Part shown: piece after piece, positions 12,730-24,100 of the stretch
Position numbering within the stretch: position 1 is the first letter of the stretch
Layout: each line of letters starts with the position of its first letter
Assembly (NCBI GenBank): GCA_014871385.1
Contig: CM026433.1
Coordinates: 13,838,023 to 13,902,022, forward strand
From: Ceratodon purpureus
Lineage: Eukaryota > Streptophyta > Bryopsida > Pseudoditrichales > Ditrichaceae
Direction: 5' to 3'
DNA: 64,000 nt
Notes under the pieces: generated by a model
What the model saw: the letters and a program-made list of their open reading frames with translations, nothing else
Database searches by the model: none
Told to the model about the DNA's origin: nothing
Program-made: the position numbers and the translations under genes

Positions 12730-13800
12730 TTTTTGGAACCAAATGTAAGAAATAAATTCCAAAAACCCTTTGAAAGTCAGGGTGAATGAACTTTTGGGTT
12801 CTTTAATTCTTATACCATTATTTTCTATTCTCCTCCAAACAATTCCACTTCCAAAGCAAAGGGTTGCACTCTGATAACCTATTATGATGAACAACCAAAT
12901 AAACCAACACAATTAAGAATATATTTTATATGGTGGAATATGGAATAATAGCATGCGTTTATGAGTAGCTTGTAGTTCATAGATAATTTTATTATAACAT
13001 ACTTAGACATACCATGTGATTATATTTCTAGTTTATGCATTGTAAAGAAATGATTGAACAACAATAAAGAAAAAAGCTTCATCTGTACTTGTGTTTTTGA
13101 ATGTTTTTGGGTCATCCATACTCTTTTAAGAACATGTGATTCTTCATTGTCCATGAAAGAAATATGAATGTTTACATTTATTTATTCACATCGGCCCCCT
13201 TCGGAGCCGAAGTTCTTCTTCTTCTTATTTACATTTATCGCATCGGTCTCCTCCGAGGACTGAAGTTTTTTGCTCTCTCATGTAAAGTAAGAAGATATTG
13301 GATTGTTTTGAATATTTACTTTGGATTAAATGTCTTTTCCATGGTATTTTGAACCTTTAAGTTTCATCTATCTACATACACACCAAACATAAAATATGTT
13401 ACATGTATATAATATTAAATGCATATGATATAATCTATATTCATATTCCACCATGAATGTGTATAAAATATGGATATATGGATATGGATAATTTGATAGT
13501 CTTCCATCCATCAATTATCATCCAATATCTCATTGTATATCGTTTTCATCCATATTCATTTGCATATTTTATTGACTATTTTCATTTATATATAAACTAG
13601 TGGGACCCGTGCCGTTGAGCACGTTGTCATTAGTTATCATCGAATAATAGAAGCTATATTTAATTGTAGAAGATGTTATTCAAGTTTCATTACAACGTAT
13701 ATTTCTTTATTTGTGTTAACTTGGGAGTTGTAATTAAATTTCAATATAGTACTATGTAAAGTAGATATTCAGTAGACTTCATTCTATTGCTTCCGATGAT

Positions 13801-14737
13801 TTAACCCCTAAGTGCCCAGGAAAGCCAAAACGGCTTTTTGCTGTTTCGGTCAGTCTAGATAAAGGGGTTAAAATTGATATTTTTGCCTAATATTTTTACT
13901 GGATGCTCCTTGTACTGCAAAGTGTATGTGGTAAAATTTGCAAAGCCAAATTCCAATTTTAAGACCTTTATCTAGAAATATTAGGTTTCAAGTCCAGAAC
14001 GGGCAGCTTAAAATTAGGCTTTTTTTGAAAAAAAATTCTTGAAAAATGTTCGTAACCAAACCACCACTCAAATCCCAAAGAGACCCAGGTCAAAAAATAT
14101 ACCAATTTTACAAGGGCAGCCTCTAAAAATTACAAAGACAAGCTTCAATATTTTCAATAATTTTTGAATTAATTCTTTCAAAATTCGTCAAAATTTGAGA
14201 TTTTGGAATTTTTCAAAAATAATTTTCCTCAAAAATAAAAAACTTATAAAGGCACCTAACCACTGTTCAGATTTTTCTAAAACCAAATATACGTGACGTC
14301 ATGCATGTTTTAATATATCAACGTTTTTAGATCTGCTTCTAGAAAACAATTTTTATGAGAGCCAAAAAAAGGAATGAGTCTTTCAAATTTTCCATGGAGG
14401 TACTCAACTTGATTACCTACATGGAAAAAAATATGAGCAAAATGTTTGGGGTAACAATCTTCAACTCCCCCTTTGCACCATCTTGACTATGTCATTCAGC
14501 CAATGCCCAAAAAAAGTTTTGTTGCAACTTTGAATATTATAATCTCTAAGATGGTAAACATCCAACGGCTGAAATTGTTTCCTGTATTTCTATAGAAGGT
14601 TTAGTACAAGATCTTACGGCTGGATGTCTAAAAAAAGAAAATTTGTTTTGTTCAAATTGTCATTTCTACAAGGTGGTCAACAATCACTGTTTTTGAGGTT
14701 TTGAGACCCAAAACATGCTTGGGCACTTAGGGGTTAA
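13801..14737. mobile_element. TTAA-flanked inverted-repeat transposon, copy 2
   Basis: It begins TTAACCCCTAAGTGCCCAGG and ends GGGCACTTAGGGGTTAA, so TTAA plus a terminal inverted repeat of about 17 bp. The 929-bp body is in the opposite orientation to copy 3: blocks such as CAAGGGCAGCCTC (14109 onward), CAAAGACAAGCTTCA and the AAGATCTTACGG region read as reverse complements of copy 3. No transposase is encoded. The ends are the best preserved of the four copies. Confidence 0.8.
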
Positions 14738-15804
14738 AATAGTACTTTTATTTTTGTTTTAGAGCATTCAGCTATGTCATGTTGTACAGACCCACATGCC
14801 ATGGGAACTATTGTACGACTGATGTGAGTCAATATTGTTGCAGGAACAATTAAAGCTCTATATTAGAATCTGATGTTGAGTGTATTGCTTATCTCAAAAA
14901 GTTCAAGGTAATTTAATTCTTAGAAAACCATGTAAGTTTTGTGTCTAACTCTTGCCCCTTGTTGTGTTCTTGTTACACATTCACACCATTAGCTAATTTA
15001 ATTCAGAAAATCCTACAAAAAAATTAAAATTAAAATTTAAAAACTATAACCAAATCACAAATTATTTTCATTCCTTTTCAAAATTAAAATTCCATCCAAT
15101 TCCAAATAAACACTCCCCCTTCAAAAAAAATCACAAGGCATTCATTTTTTCACTCACCAGCAAATGAAAAAATCGATGATATAAAATAAAGTAAAAGTCT
15201 GTAAAGCGGTCGTTCGCGATCGTCCAAAGGTTTAAAAACCTTTGGTCAATCCAACAACGTCCGCACAACCCACTCCCGGTACCGTCCAAGAACTGAAATG
15301 CAATATGCACGAGTCCTAAAGACTAACTAGGAGTGGATTATAGTAACAAATAAATAAAAGGGTTCCAACTTCACACCAATTCGTAGAACTCCACAAAGGT
15401 CTCCAATGCCCTGCAAAATAACAATAATCAACGATTAACAATCAATAATTGGATTTATGGAAACTGTGCAGAATTAAAGAGTTGCACTTGTCTTTGCCAC
15501 AAAATCAAAAACTATGTTCCTGAAGAGGACATTGACCAAACATAACTTTGAATTCATAAACCTCAGGTAAAACATATAGTCTATATTCTAGATACTGTAG
15601 TATCATAGTTGATTTCTCAGAAACATTGCTACAAATAAAATTTCAAAATCCATTTTTTGAAATGTTAAAAAAATCAAAACAATAAATATGTGTTCAGTGG
15701 GTGGCGGTTGAGCTGTGGTACAGTGGTAATCTAAACCAAAACCAATGTCTTTGTTATTGTTTTGTAAAATTTCTTCAACATGATGTTAAACCAACTTTGT
15801 TTAG
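14738..15804. other. Non-coding stretch with a 22-bp palindrome
   Basis: Mostly AT-rich. A perfect 22-bp palindrome made of CCAAAGGTTT, AA, AAACCTTTGG lies at 15224-15245. No gene was recognised before the kinase fragment that follows. Confidence 0.4.
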
Positions 15805-15886
15805 ATTTCATGAATTACAAGTGGCAACCAAAAATTTCCACTCAAGTATGATATTGGGAGAAGGAAGTTTTGGAATTGTATACAAG
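15805..15886 (+). pseudogene. Receptor-like kinase fragment: start of kinase domain
   Basis: One exon-like piece encodes FHELQVATKNF followed by LGEGSFGIVYK. This is the juxtamembrane 'EL..AT..F' signature plus the glycine-rich ATP loop (GxGxxGxVxK) of plant receptor-like kinases. It is bounded by TTTGTTTAG before and GTATGT after, good splice signals. No following exon with the expected VAVK lysine block appears downstream on this strand; instead the next 1.2 kb holds a receptor fragment on the other strand. It is most likely a broken or rearranged gene copy. Confidence 0.6.
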
Positions 15887-16369
15887 GTATGTATCAGCAT
15901 TGAACATTTTTTAATATTTTTACATTCACTATGATAGAAGATTTTACATTCACTATTGTAGAAGATTCACTGGTTGAAACTTTAACTCTGATTGAAATAT
16001 TTATATTTTATAAAATGATGTTCTTTCCTTCCTTGAAAAGCAATCCAATTACAAATATTTCAATGCCTCTCTAAGACAGAGTAATACCTCTGTGTACAAA
16101 TGAGTACTCAATTGGCGCAAAATCCTAGCACTTAAACCCAAGAAGTCCGCTCTAAACACGAACCGGAGGCTCACGATGGAAGCACTAAAACGAAACCACG
16201 AAGCCGAAATATATTCCTCCGCATGTTCAACTCGTACATGTCCACACAACAACTCGTACTTCAAAATCTGGTCGGTTCAATGAGTAGCAGATCCAGGAGG
16301 GCTTATCAACTTCCACAACTGCTCAAGTCCTGTTGGATTGATTCGGAAAAGGAAAGATAGTGGACATAC

Positions 16370-17015
16370 CTCGCTGGATATCACGAAGGACACGGATCCT
16401 TTTGAACAATCTCTGGATTATAACCAAAGAGACGATAGACGCCAGCAACACAATAATAGCAGCAGCCACCACTGTTATAATTATGGTCACATTGTGGTTC
16501 TTCTTAAAGAAGGTTCCTATTGCAGGCAAATAGTGATCGGGTTAGTGACTACCACAAGACTTTCTATCTTATCAATGTTGAGCTGACAGAGAAGGACTGC
16601 TACCAAGCTTCAAGATGTGTGTATGCCACAAACTTGCACACAACTGGAATATGAATTTTTAGTGCTAAGCTCAGTGGCTCAAATTTCCCCTAAATTCCCT
16701 AGATAAACAGTTATTAGCAAAAAGCATCCAGGCAATTAGATTGAGAATTATTTACTGACGTTTTGTCAAAACCTGGAACGGATTTGAGCGACAGACTTGC
16801 AGCAGCAGGTCTGCCTGAGGATCACTGCAGTAGGGATTTCCACCAAGACTGCAAACAGGATCTCCACCAAGGTTGCTTGCATCAGTCACTTGAATTATAC
16901 TCTCGGACGCTGCAAACTTGTGAGATACTGTAAACGGATTTTCCTCAAATTGATGATTTAGAAACAACAAACCTGATGTCCAGAGCATAGAGTCTGAGCT
17001 TGCAATTGCAAACAC
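16370..17015 (-). pseudogene. Receptor-like kinase fragment: ectodomain tail and transmembrane segment
   Basis: Two exon-like pieces. The first (17015 to about 16770) encodes a stretch with paired cysteines, NLGGDPVCSLGGNPYCSDP, like the juxtamembrane cysteine region of plant LRR receptor kinases. The second (about 16514-16370) encodes a strongly hydrophobic segment, VTIIITVVAAAIIVLLASI, followed by basic residues. It ends in GAG then GTATGT. Joining through a GTCAGT donor keeps the frame. A possible signal-peptide start, MALKLILLFELLLSS, lies further upstream at 17430 on the same strand. No kinase domain follows on the minus strand. Identity as a receptor fragment is an inference from topology and motifs. 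Confidence 0.45.
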
Positions 17016-17019
17016 TTCA

Positions 17020-20000
17020 CTGGCGCCATTCTATCCTCTTGAGCTCCTAAATGTGATACAACAGATGATTCTCAATCAGTCAATATGTTCATCAATTGTG
17101 AAAGTGGAACCACAAAAAAACAAAACCTAAGTGCATTTCAAGAATCGTTGACAGTCAATCGTTGCAATTCATAATCAACACTGTGACCATAGCAATGTCA
17201 ACAGATCCTTCTAAATTCTCACAACACTCTAAGAAATCACAAATTAAAAATCAAACAAAAATATAAATCTCCAAACCGCTCCAAGACCTACACCAGAATC
17301 CACTACTCAGTGACTGTTCAACAAAAGAGAGGAAAAACAAACTTAAAAAATATATTAAAAAAATAAATCTCAAAATCCTATCTATAGAAGATAACAACAG
17401 CTCAAACAGCAGAATCAGCTTCAAAGCCATAGCTCAAACAGTAAAACAATTGGATCCTCCAAATGGCGGACCCCTCCGGCACTGTACCTAATTCCAACTC
17501 CCCTTTAAAATGCCATATAATACACCTCACACAACTCACATCCCTATTCATTCATTCTCTAATCCACCATCTCACAACAGCTCAAAACTCCATCACCCTA
17601 ACCTCAAACCAATCCAACACACTGCACCTCCCAGCTACCACGAACGCCACAAACAAAACTCCCAGAAAAACCTCGACAAATAACAAAAATGCTCCCCCAC
17701 ACTCCACGTCGCTAATCAAACACATTCACAGTACCATAACCAGAATGGCCATTCAACTCATTCCACCGCAATATGCTACCACTGCGCCCTGCGCGTTACC
17801 ACTGCGCCCTGCGCGCCACCACTGCCGTAGCGGTCCCCAAGGCACATGCTAAAGGTGTGAGTTGTCTCCTCGACAAATTCCGGCGTGGAACCGTTGAGTG
17901 AGACATCCATGCTCATCTGTATAATAGATTTTTCAATTTCTTTCCATCAACATTCTTTGCAACACGGTCCATGTTTCTTGATCATGTGTTGTGTTGTATT
18001 GCAACACGGGTTTTTTCTATTTAATAGTAATATTGTAGAAAAGATTTGGTCCATTATCATTGAATGCTTTTTATAGATATCATGAGGATTTTGACCCTTT
18101 CTATGTGTAATGAGATTTTTTTTTTATTGTTTTCAAAGAAAAAACTTGAGATAATAGAAAATCATAATTCAATAGTGAAATGGCAATTGTCACCAATTAC
18201 AAATTTGTAAACAATTTATAAAATCTTATTGTTATAAATCTCATACGATCATTAATTTTAGAAATCAATAGGTTGCTATCAAATCTCTTATTTGTCATAG
18301 GCATTAAAGCTCATGAAAATATCAAAACACTTTTGAATTTGATACTTATTATTATTTGTAGCATAATATTATGTATTATGTTATATTTGTGACTATTTAA
18401 TGATTTTGTTAGATTATCCAATTGTGAATCTCAAGAAAGATGACAATTGCCATAAATAAAAAAATTATAATAATTGTTGAGATATTTCTTAGCAGTATCA
18501 TATACATTGATTAGATTGAAGCATTAAAGATATGAATCCTCAAGCTACTGCTTTTATAATGAAAATAAAGAATTTTCTCAAATTTGTAAACATACAAATC
18601 ATGCAATAACTTATTGAGGTGTTTGCTCAAACATACTTTTTAGAAATTAGAGAATTTTTCTAAGGAGAAAAACAGATTATTGAATTAAATCCATGGAATA
18701 ATTTGGTATCTTCATATTTTAGGATTTAAACTATTGAATGTCAAAATAGTTTAGAAGATCAACTTTCCGAAAATAAATAGAATGGAGTGAGAGCACAAAA
18801 TTTTGGACCAAAACTTCTTTCATCAATGCTGAAATTGCAAAATCTATGGTCTAAAGAAATAAATTAATATTATAATGACTTTTTCTTAGACTTTTTGCAT
18901 TGGTGCCTCTATTGTTCTTTCACATACTCAAATTAATATTGACCTTAAACAATATCAACTTATAATATTGTTTTGCGACCTAAAGACTTATGATGAAATT
19001 AAGGGCCTCATCAAACCAAATCACCAAAAATGAACAATTTAATGCATTTTTTCTTTATCTAAAGCAAATTCTTTGTTGTTACATAAGTATTTTTTTAATT
19101 TCAAGTACTTCATAATCTTCCAAACCACATATAATTTTTTTAAGACGTTTTTGTGTTCACTTCATGCTTTGACTTTGTTAAATATGCCTTTATTATATTA
19201 TAAAAAATCCCTTGAAGACCAAATTTAGTATATGATTTAGGACCTTACATTATTAAATCTACATAGGAATTAAAAATGGTCCACTTTTTTGGTACTTTCA
19301 TCTGATTTTAGAATAAAAATTCAAACGTATAAAAAGTAAATCATGAATTTAGTCTCGTACAATTAAGAATATTGGAAAGTCCATATCTTATATACAATAT
19401 GTGTTTGTATGTAATTGATATTTTGTAAATTTAGGCAACAATATGCTTTTTGAAATTGTACTTTACAAATTAAAATCGACATCAACTAAATACAAAAGTC
19501 ATAAAAAATTCAATTAATCCTAACTTTGGAACTATTAATAACTTAACTTGGTAGAATTCTTGGAGCCAATGAGATGGTCATGTAAACTTTGCAACTCTAC
19601 ATACAAGTAACATGGTTTAGGCTATTGTAATGTTTTTCAAATATTGGAATCAAAAACCTTACACAAGTAAAAAAAACATGGAGTAAGAGAAAATTTTAGT
19701 TATTGTGGTTCTATTGAAGAATATCACAATCATTTATGAAAAAGCAAACAAATTATTGCATTGATTGTCCTAAGGTGGCATGTAGCAACATGTAATGAAG
19801 TATTGAAGGCAAATTGACGAGGTGGCTTCATCCAAGGATTCCATCACATTAATATTTAGACTTTGAAAGTACTTTCTCGATACTTTTAAAACCCATATAT
19901 GTTTTTTGGTAGAGTCTTCAAAAAATGTAATATTAGAAGTAGTCTCTTTCAATTTGAGATTACATTATCTACACCGCCGAAGAAAAAATTCTCAAATATT

Positions 20001-21179
20001 TTCATCGATGAAAGGAAACATGTTCCAGCTCAACTTTTCCATGAAAGGGAATAGGGGCTTCAGCTCAAAGTTATTGTCAAATGTATATATTATTAAGAAC
20101 ATGATTTAGAAGGAACAACTTTCCAATAAATATTGGCCTCTAGAAAGCTTAAGTTGTTCTTGATCAACTATACTGTATAATGAACGAACTCTGCTTACAA
20201 GCACACAAGGAATTATATGATTAAATATTTTATCATCACTAATACAAGTATTACTTCTAATTAGAAAGATTAGCTCCAAATTAGAAGAACATATGAAAAC
20301 ACAAAAAATGGTGTTGTTGCGGTAGTCTAATATTATTAGAGTAATTAAAAAACGTACAATGAATTTAAAGGTTTTACCATCGTTTGGAAATATGTCAATA
20401 ATTTCAAAATTGTCAAATGGGACAAACAAAAACGCCTTTGATTTCAAAAACTCTCTGTAAAAAAGCTCATTATAATTTATAGAAGTTAGATGCATAGAAA
20501 ACAATATGATTATTACTTAAATATCAAGTAACGTGTAACTTATATTCATTTAAACATAATCCATGATGAAAGTATAGACTTACGTCAAATTTTATCAAAA
20601 ATTATAAAAAATTAATGATTATAAAATGATACACTTAAATATTTAAATTTAAATTTTTTTACATTTGATTGTGGGTACCTTCAATTTTTTTACTTTTGAT
20701 TGTGTGTGTTCCTTTGTATGCAATTTATGTACAAACATATTTTCAATCTGATGGACCATTGATAGATGGCTATAAGTTGACATTTTAGTTTTTTTTTTTT
20801 TTTTTTTTTTTAAATTTCTTTTGTTAGAATTTAAAAAATATGACTTAGAATATTTTATCTCTAAAACTTAGAATTATATCATATCATCAATTATGTATAT
20901 TATCTTATTAAAATTTATAAAAATATCTTACTCAAGAAGATTTGAAAACGTTTTAGTTCAAAATCCAATATAAAAAATCAACATTTTGCAATCTTCATCA
21001 AATCTCAGCAGCTCACAACTTTTAAATACTATCCTAGTTTTCCTATAAAAAGTCCACAAAACTTTAGTCATGTAGAGGATAATAAAAGAACTGTGAAAAT
21101 TTATATGCTATAATGGTTGAAAATTCAATAATAATGTAAACATTTTATTATGCTTTTTTAAAATGATAAACGATAACCT
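17020..21179. other. AT-rich stretch, no confident gene
   Basis: At 17463-17852 a Thr/Asn-rich open frame on the plus strand looks like chance. It contains two copies of an 18-20 bp unit (ACCACTGCGCCCTGCGCG) at about 17779-17815. From 17.9 to 21.2 kb the sequence is very AT-rich, with a run of about 26 T near 20790. A 132-codon minus frame at 20106-20504 has no recognisable motif. The last part is the 3' flank of the CEP104 gene. Confidence 0.4.
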
Positions 21180-24100
21180 TTATGAATTATTTGAAGTTGA
21201 AGCTTTGGTAGCTGTATTGGAATCCCAATCTGGCACAATTTTGTGCTTTTCATGACCATTGACAATTGGCACAAGGCCTTGTTGGTCCGAAACGAGAGGT
21301 TGAAGTTTTCGTAAGTTCTTTGTTGGTTTTTTATTTGGTAGAACAACATGCAAAGCATCGTCTTGGCCAACATGTTGTTCTTTATTTCCTGGACAACCTT
21401 CTTGATAAATTGACATGGCTGGGTCTTCTCCAATCCATCGCATATCGTTTTTATTTGATGAGTCTGAAGTTATTTTGCCAACAACATTTTTGCATTCTTT
21501 TGAGGGGCCTACACGTCTTTCATCAAAATTAATTTCCATCATTTTTGGATTACATCGTAATGGCGGCATTGGAACATCAGAACATGATTCATCTCTGTGG
21601 TTATATCCTTGTCCAAGTTGTATATCTTGAGAAATTTTCTCAAAATTTCTTGTTAAAACCTATTTTTTATGCAAATAGATGAAAAAAAATGAAAAATGGT
21701 CTTAAAGGTGTGAAGTTAAATTAAGATAAAATTGATAAAGCTAATTAGAAAAAAATAATATCAGCAAACAATTGTTGTAAATATTAGATTTTTATATTAC
21801 AATTTTTTCTTTTAGATATGATACATGAGTAATCAACATGAATTTATTAGAGATTGACAAAAAAGTTACTTTGAAGTGCAAAAAATTTATACACAAGAAG
21901 AGTAAAAGGTTTAAATTCAACATGCCATACAAAGTGCAAAACAACTTTTATTGAACCACGTTCTTAGATATATATGTTTAATTTAAAACTACTCACATTA
22001 AGAAGAAACAATAGTCTTAGCTTTGGCTTAAATAAATAAATATGATATTTCATATACTTAAATATATTATCAATATTTAAAAAAAAATGAAAACAAAATC
22101 ACATATCCAAATTATAAGATATGATATGAAAAAATAATAATCAAAGTTTGCACTTATTTAACAATTTGAGTTGTTGGAGATTTAAGAGCATTAAATTAAA
22201 ACCAATCACTTATAAATAATAAAAATTTACTCTATAAAAGAACTTTTAAAAATTTGATGCAATGATTTTGCAAACCTCGCGGACGACTGGCTTGACATTT
22301 TTCAAATACTTTTCAACAGGAGATCCCATGAGTCTATACACCTCTGTTGTTACTTTGACAGCCACATTTCTAACATCTCCATTTGCATTGTTGAAAGCTT
22401 GATCAACAAAAGACATCAAAGGTTCAGTTTGTAATCCCATTTTATTTGGAGGATGTAATCCAAATGTAGGAATTGCAACTAAAATCAACTGTAGACGTCC
22501 CAAAATTGGTCTCCATATTGTCTGTCAAATCAAATTATAAAAAATTAAAAATAATAATATAATAGAGCTAATAATAATTATAAAAATTAGTAAAATGTAT
22601 TTCTTATTCAATTATTTCAGTAATCAAAGGTCAGCTTTTTAATACATTCTGATGATTGAAACACTTGAATTTCTCATATTTATATAAATTATTTCACAAT
22701 TAATAAATAAATCATAAAGTAAATGACTAAAGAGTATGTAATTTAACCTGATTTTTAGGTAGTTTTAAAAGAGGGGTGGCAATTATTGGAAGACCAATTT
22801 CTTTTCTAGTTGCTAAAAACATTAAAGCTTCAGTAGCTGCATCTTTAGTTCGAGAATTTGAATCACCCAATTTCTCAAGTAAAATATTAACAAGGTCATT
22901 AACACAATTTCGAAGGTCCGCACTTGGAACTCCACTTGCATATCTTGTGATAAAAACTCTTGAGAGCTAACAACACAATGATATTAGTGAATCATTAATT
23001 TTGATTAAACATCTCACTTAAATCTTATATGTGATAAAGACATAATTTATTAGAAAACATGTATAAATAAAAACCACATAAAATAGTTTCTATACAAACC
23101 TGTAATGCAATGTTGAACACATTTGATACTTTGTCATTGAGGCCTTTCATTATTACTTTGCTCATTATCCTACATATTATAGATTTAATTCAATAATAAC
23201 TTATAATATCAATGTTTTTAATATACAATTTAAAAATGATAATAGATCAAAATATTTGAAATATATACCATATGAACATTAATTTACAAGATATAATTGT
23301 CACAAAGCTAAGAATAAAAAGATAAAAATAAACTTGTACCTAAATACATCAAGAGCATCTCCAAATATTTTTTCATTTTTAATTTCTTGAACCATATATA
23401 ACAACGCTTTGTCCCGTAATTTCCATTCTTTACTATAAAGACATTGAACATAATAAGTATCAACTAAATTCAAAAGAGCTGCAGATTCTGACATTTGAGA
23501 TTCTGTCAAAGGCTCAGGAACTAAATCATCTATAGCTTGCTTTGCAGCTTGGGCAATTCTTTCTCTAATAGAAACATGAGCCTTTTTAGGCGACGGTGGT
23601 CGATCAACTTGTACCCTACGAGGTGCATTTCTTTGTACTTGCGGCTTTGATGGTTGTTCATTTTCTTCATTTTTTCTTTGAGGAGACCAATTTTGTTTCT
23701 TAGATGATGTCATTTGATTGGATGTTGAATCAAAATCAGAGTCAATATTATTTAATGTTGAATGCATTGATTGGGATCCATTGTAATTCTTTGATTCATA
23801 ATCGTCATGATCTCGTGAAGATTTATTATTTTTAATTTGGACGCTATTATTATGAACTTTTATTACTTCCTCATCATTATTAAAGACATCTGCCTTCTTT
23901 TGAACCTTCATTTTTTCTTCATAACTTTTATCTTTTATTCTTGAAAATGATTCATCATCACTTTCATTTTTTCTGTCACGATCATTGTAACTTGTATTTG
24001 TTCTAGTTTTGCGTTGATAATTTTTTTCCATTTGTGCAAATAACTCATTTTCTTTTTGTACTTTTAATTCCTTTGGAGTTAAATTACTTAAATTGCTTAA

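Noticed and set aside
17463-17852. 129-codon Thr-rich plus frame
   Set aside because: The composition is low-complexity, there are no motifs, and it ends in a short GC tandem repeat. It lies just upstream of the possible start of a minus-strand receptor fragment.
20783-20812. Long T run
   Set aside because: A plain homopolymer; no poly-A retroelement body was found next to it.
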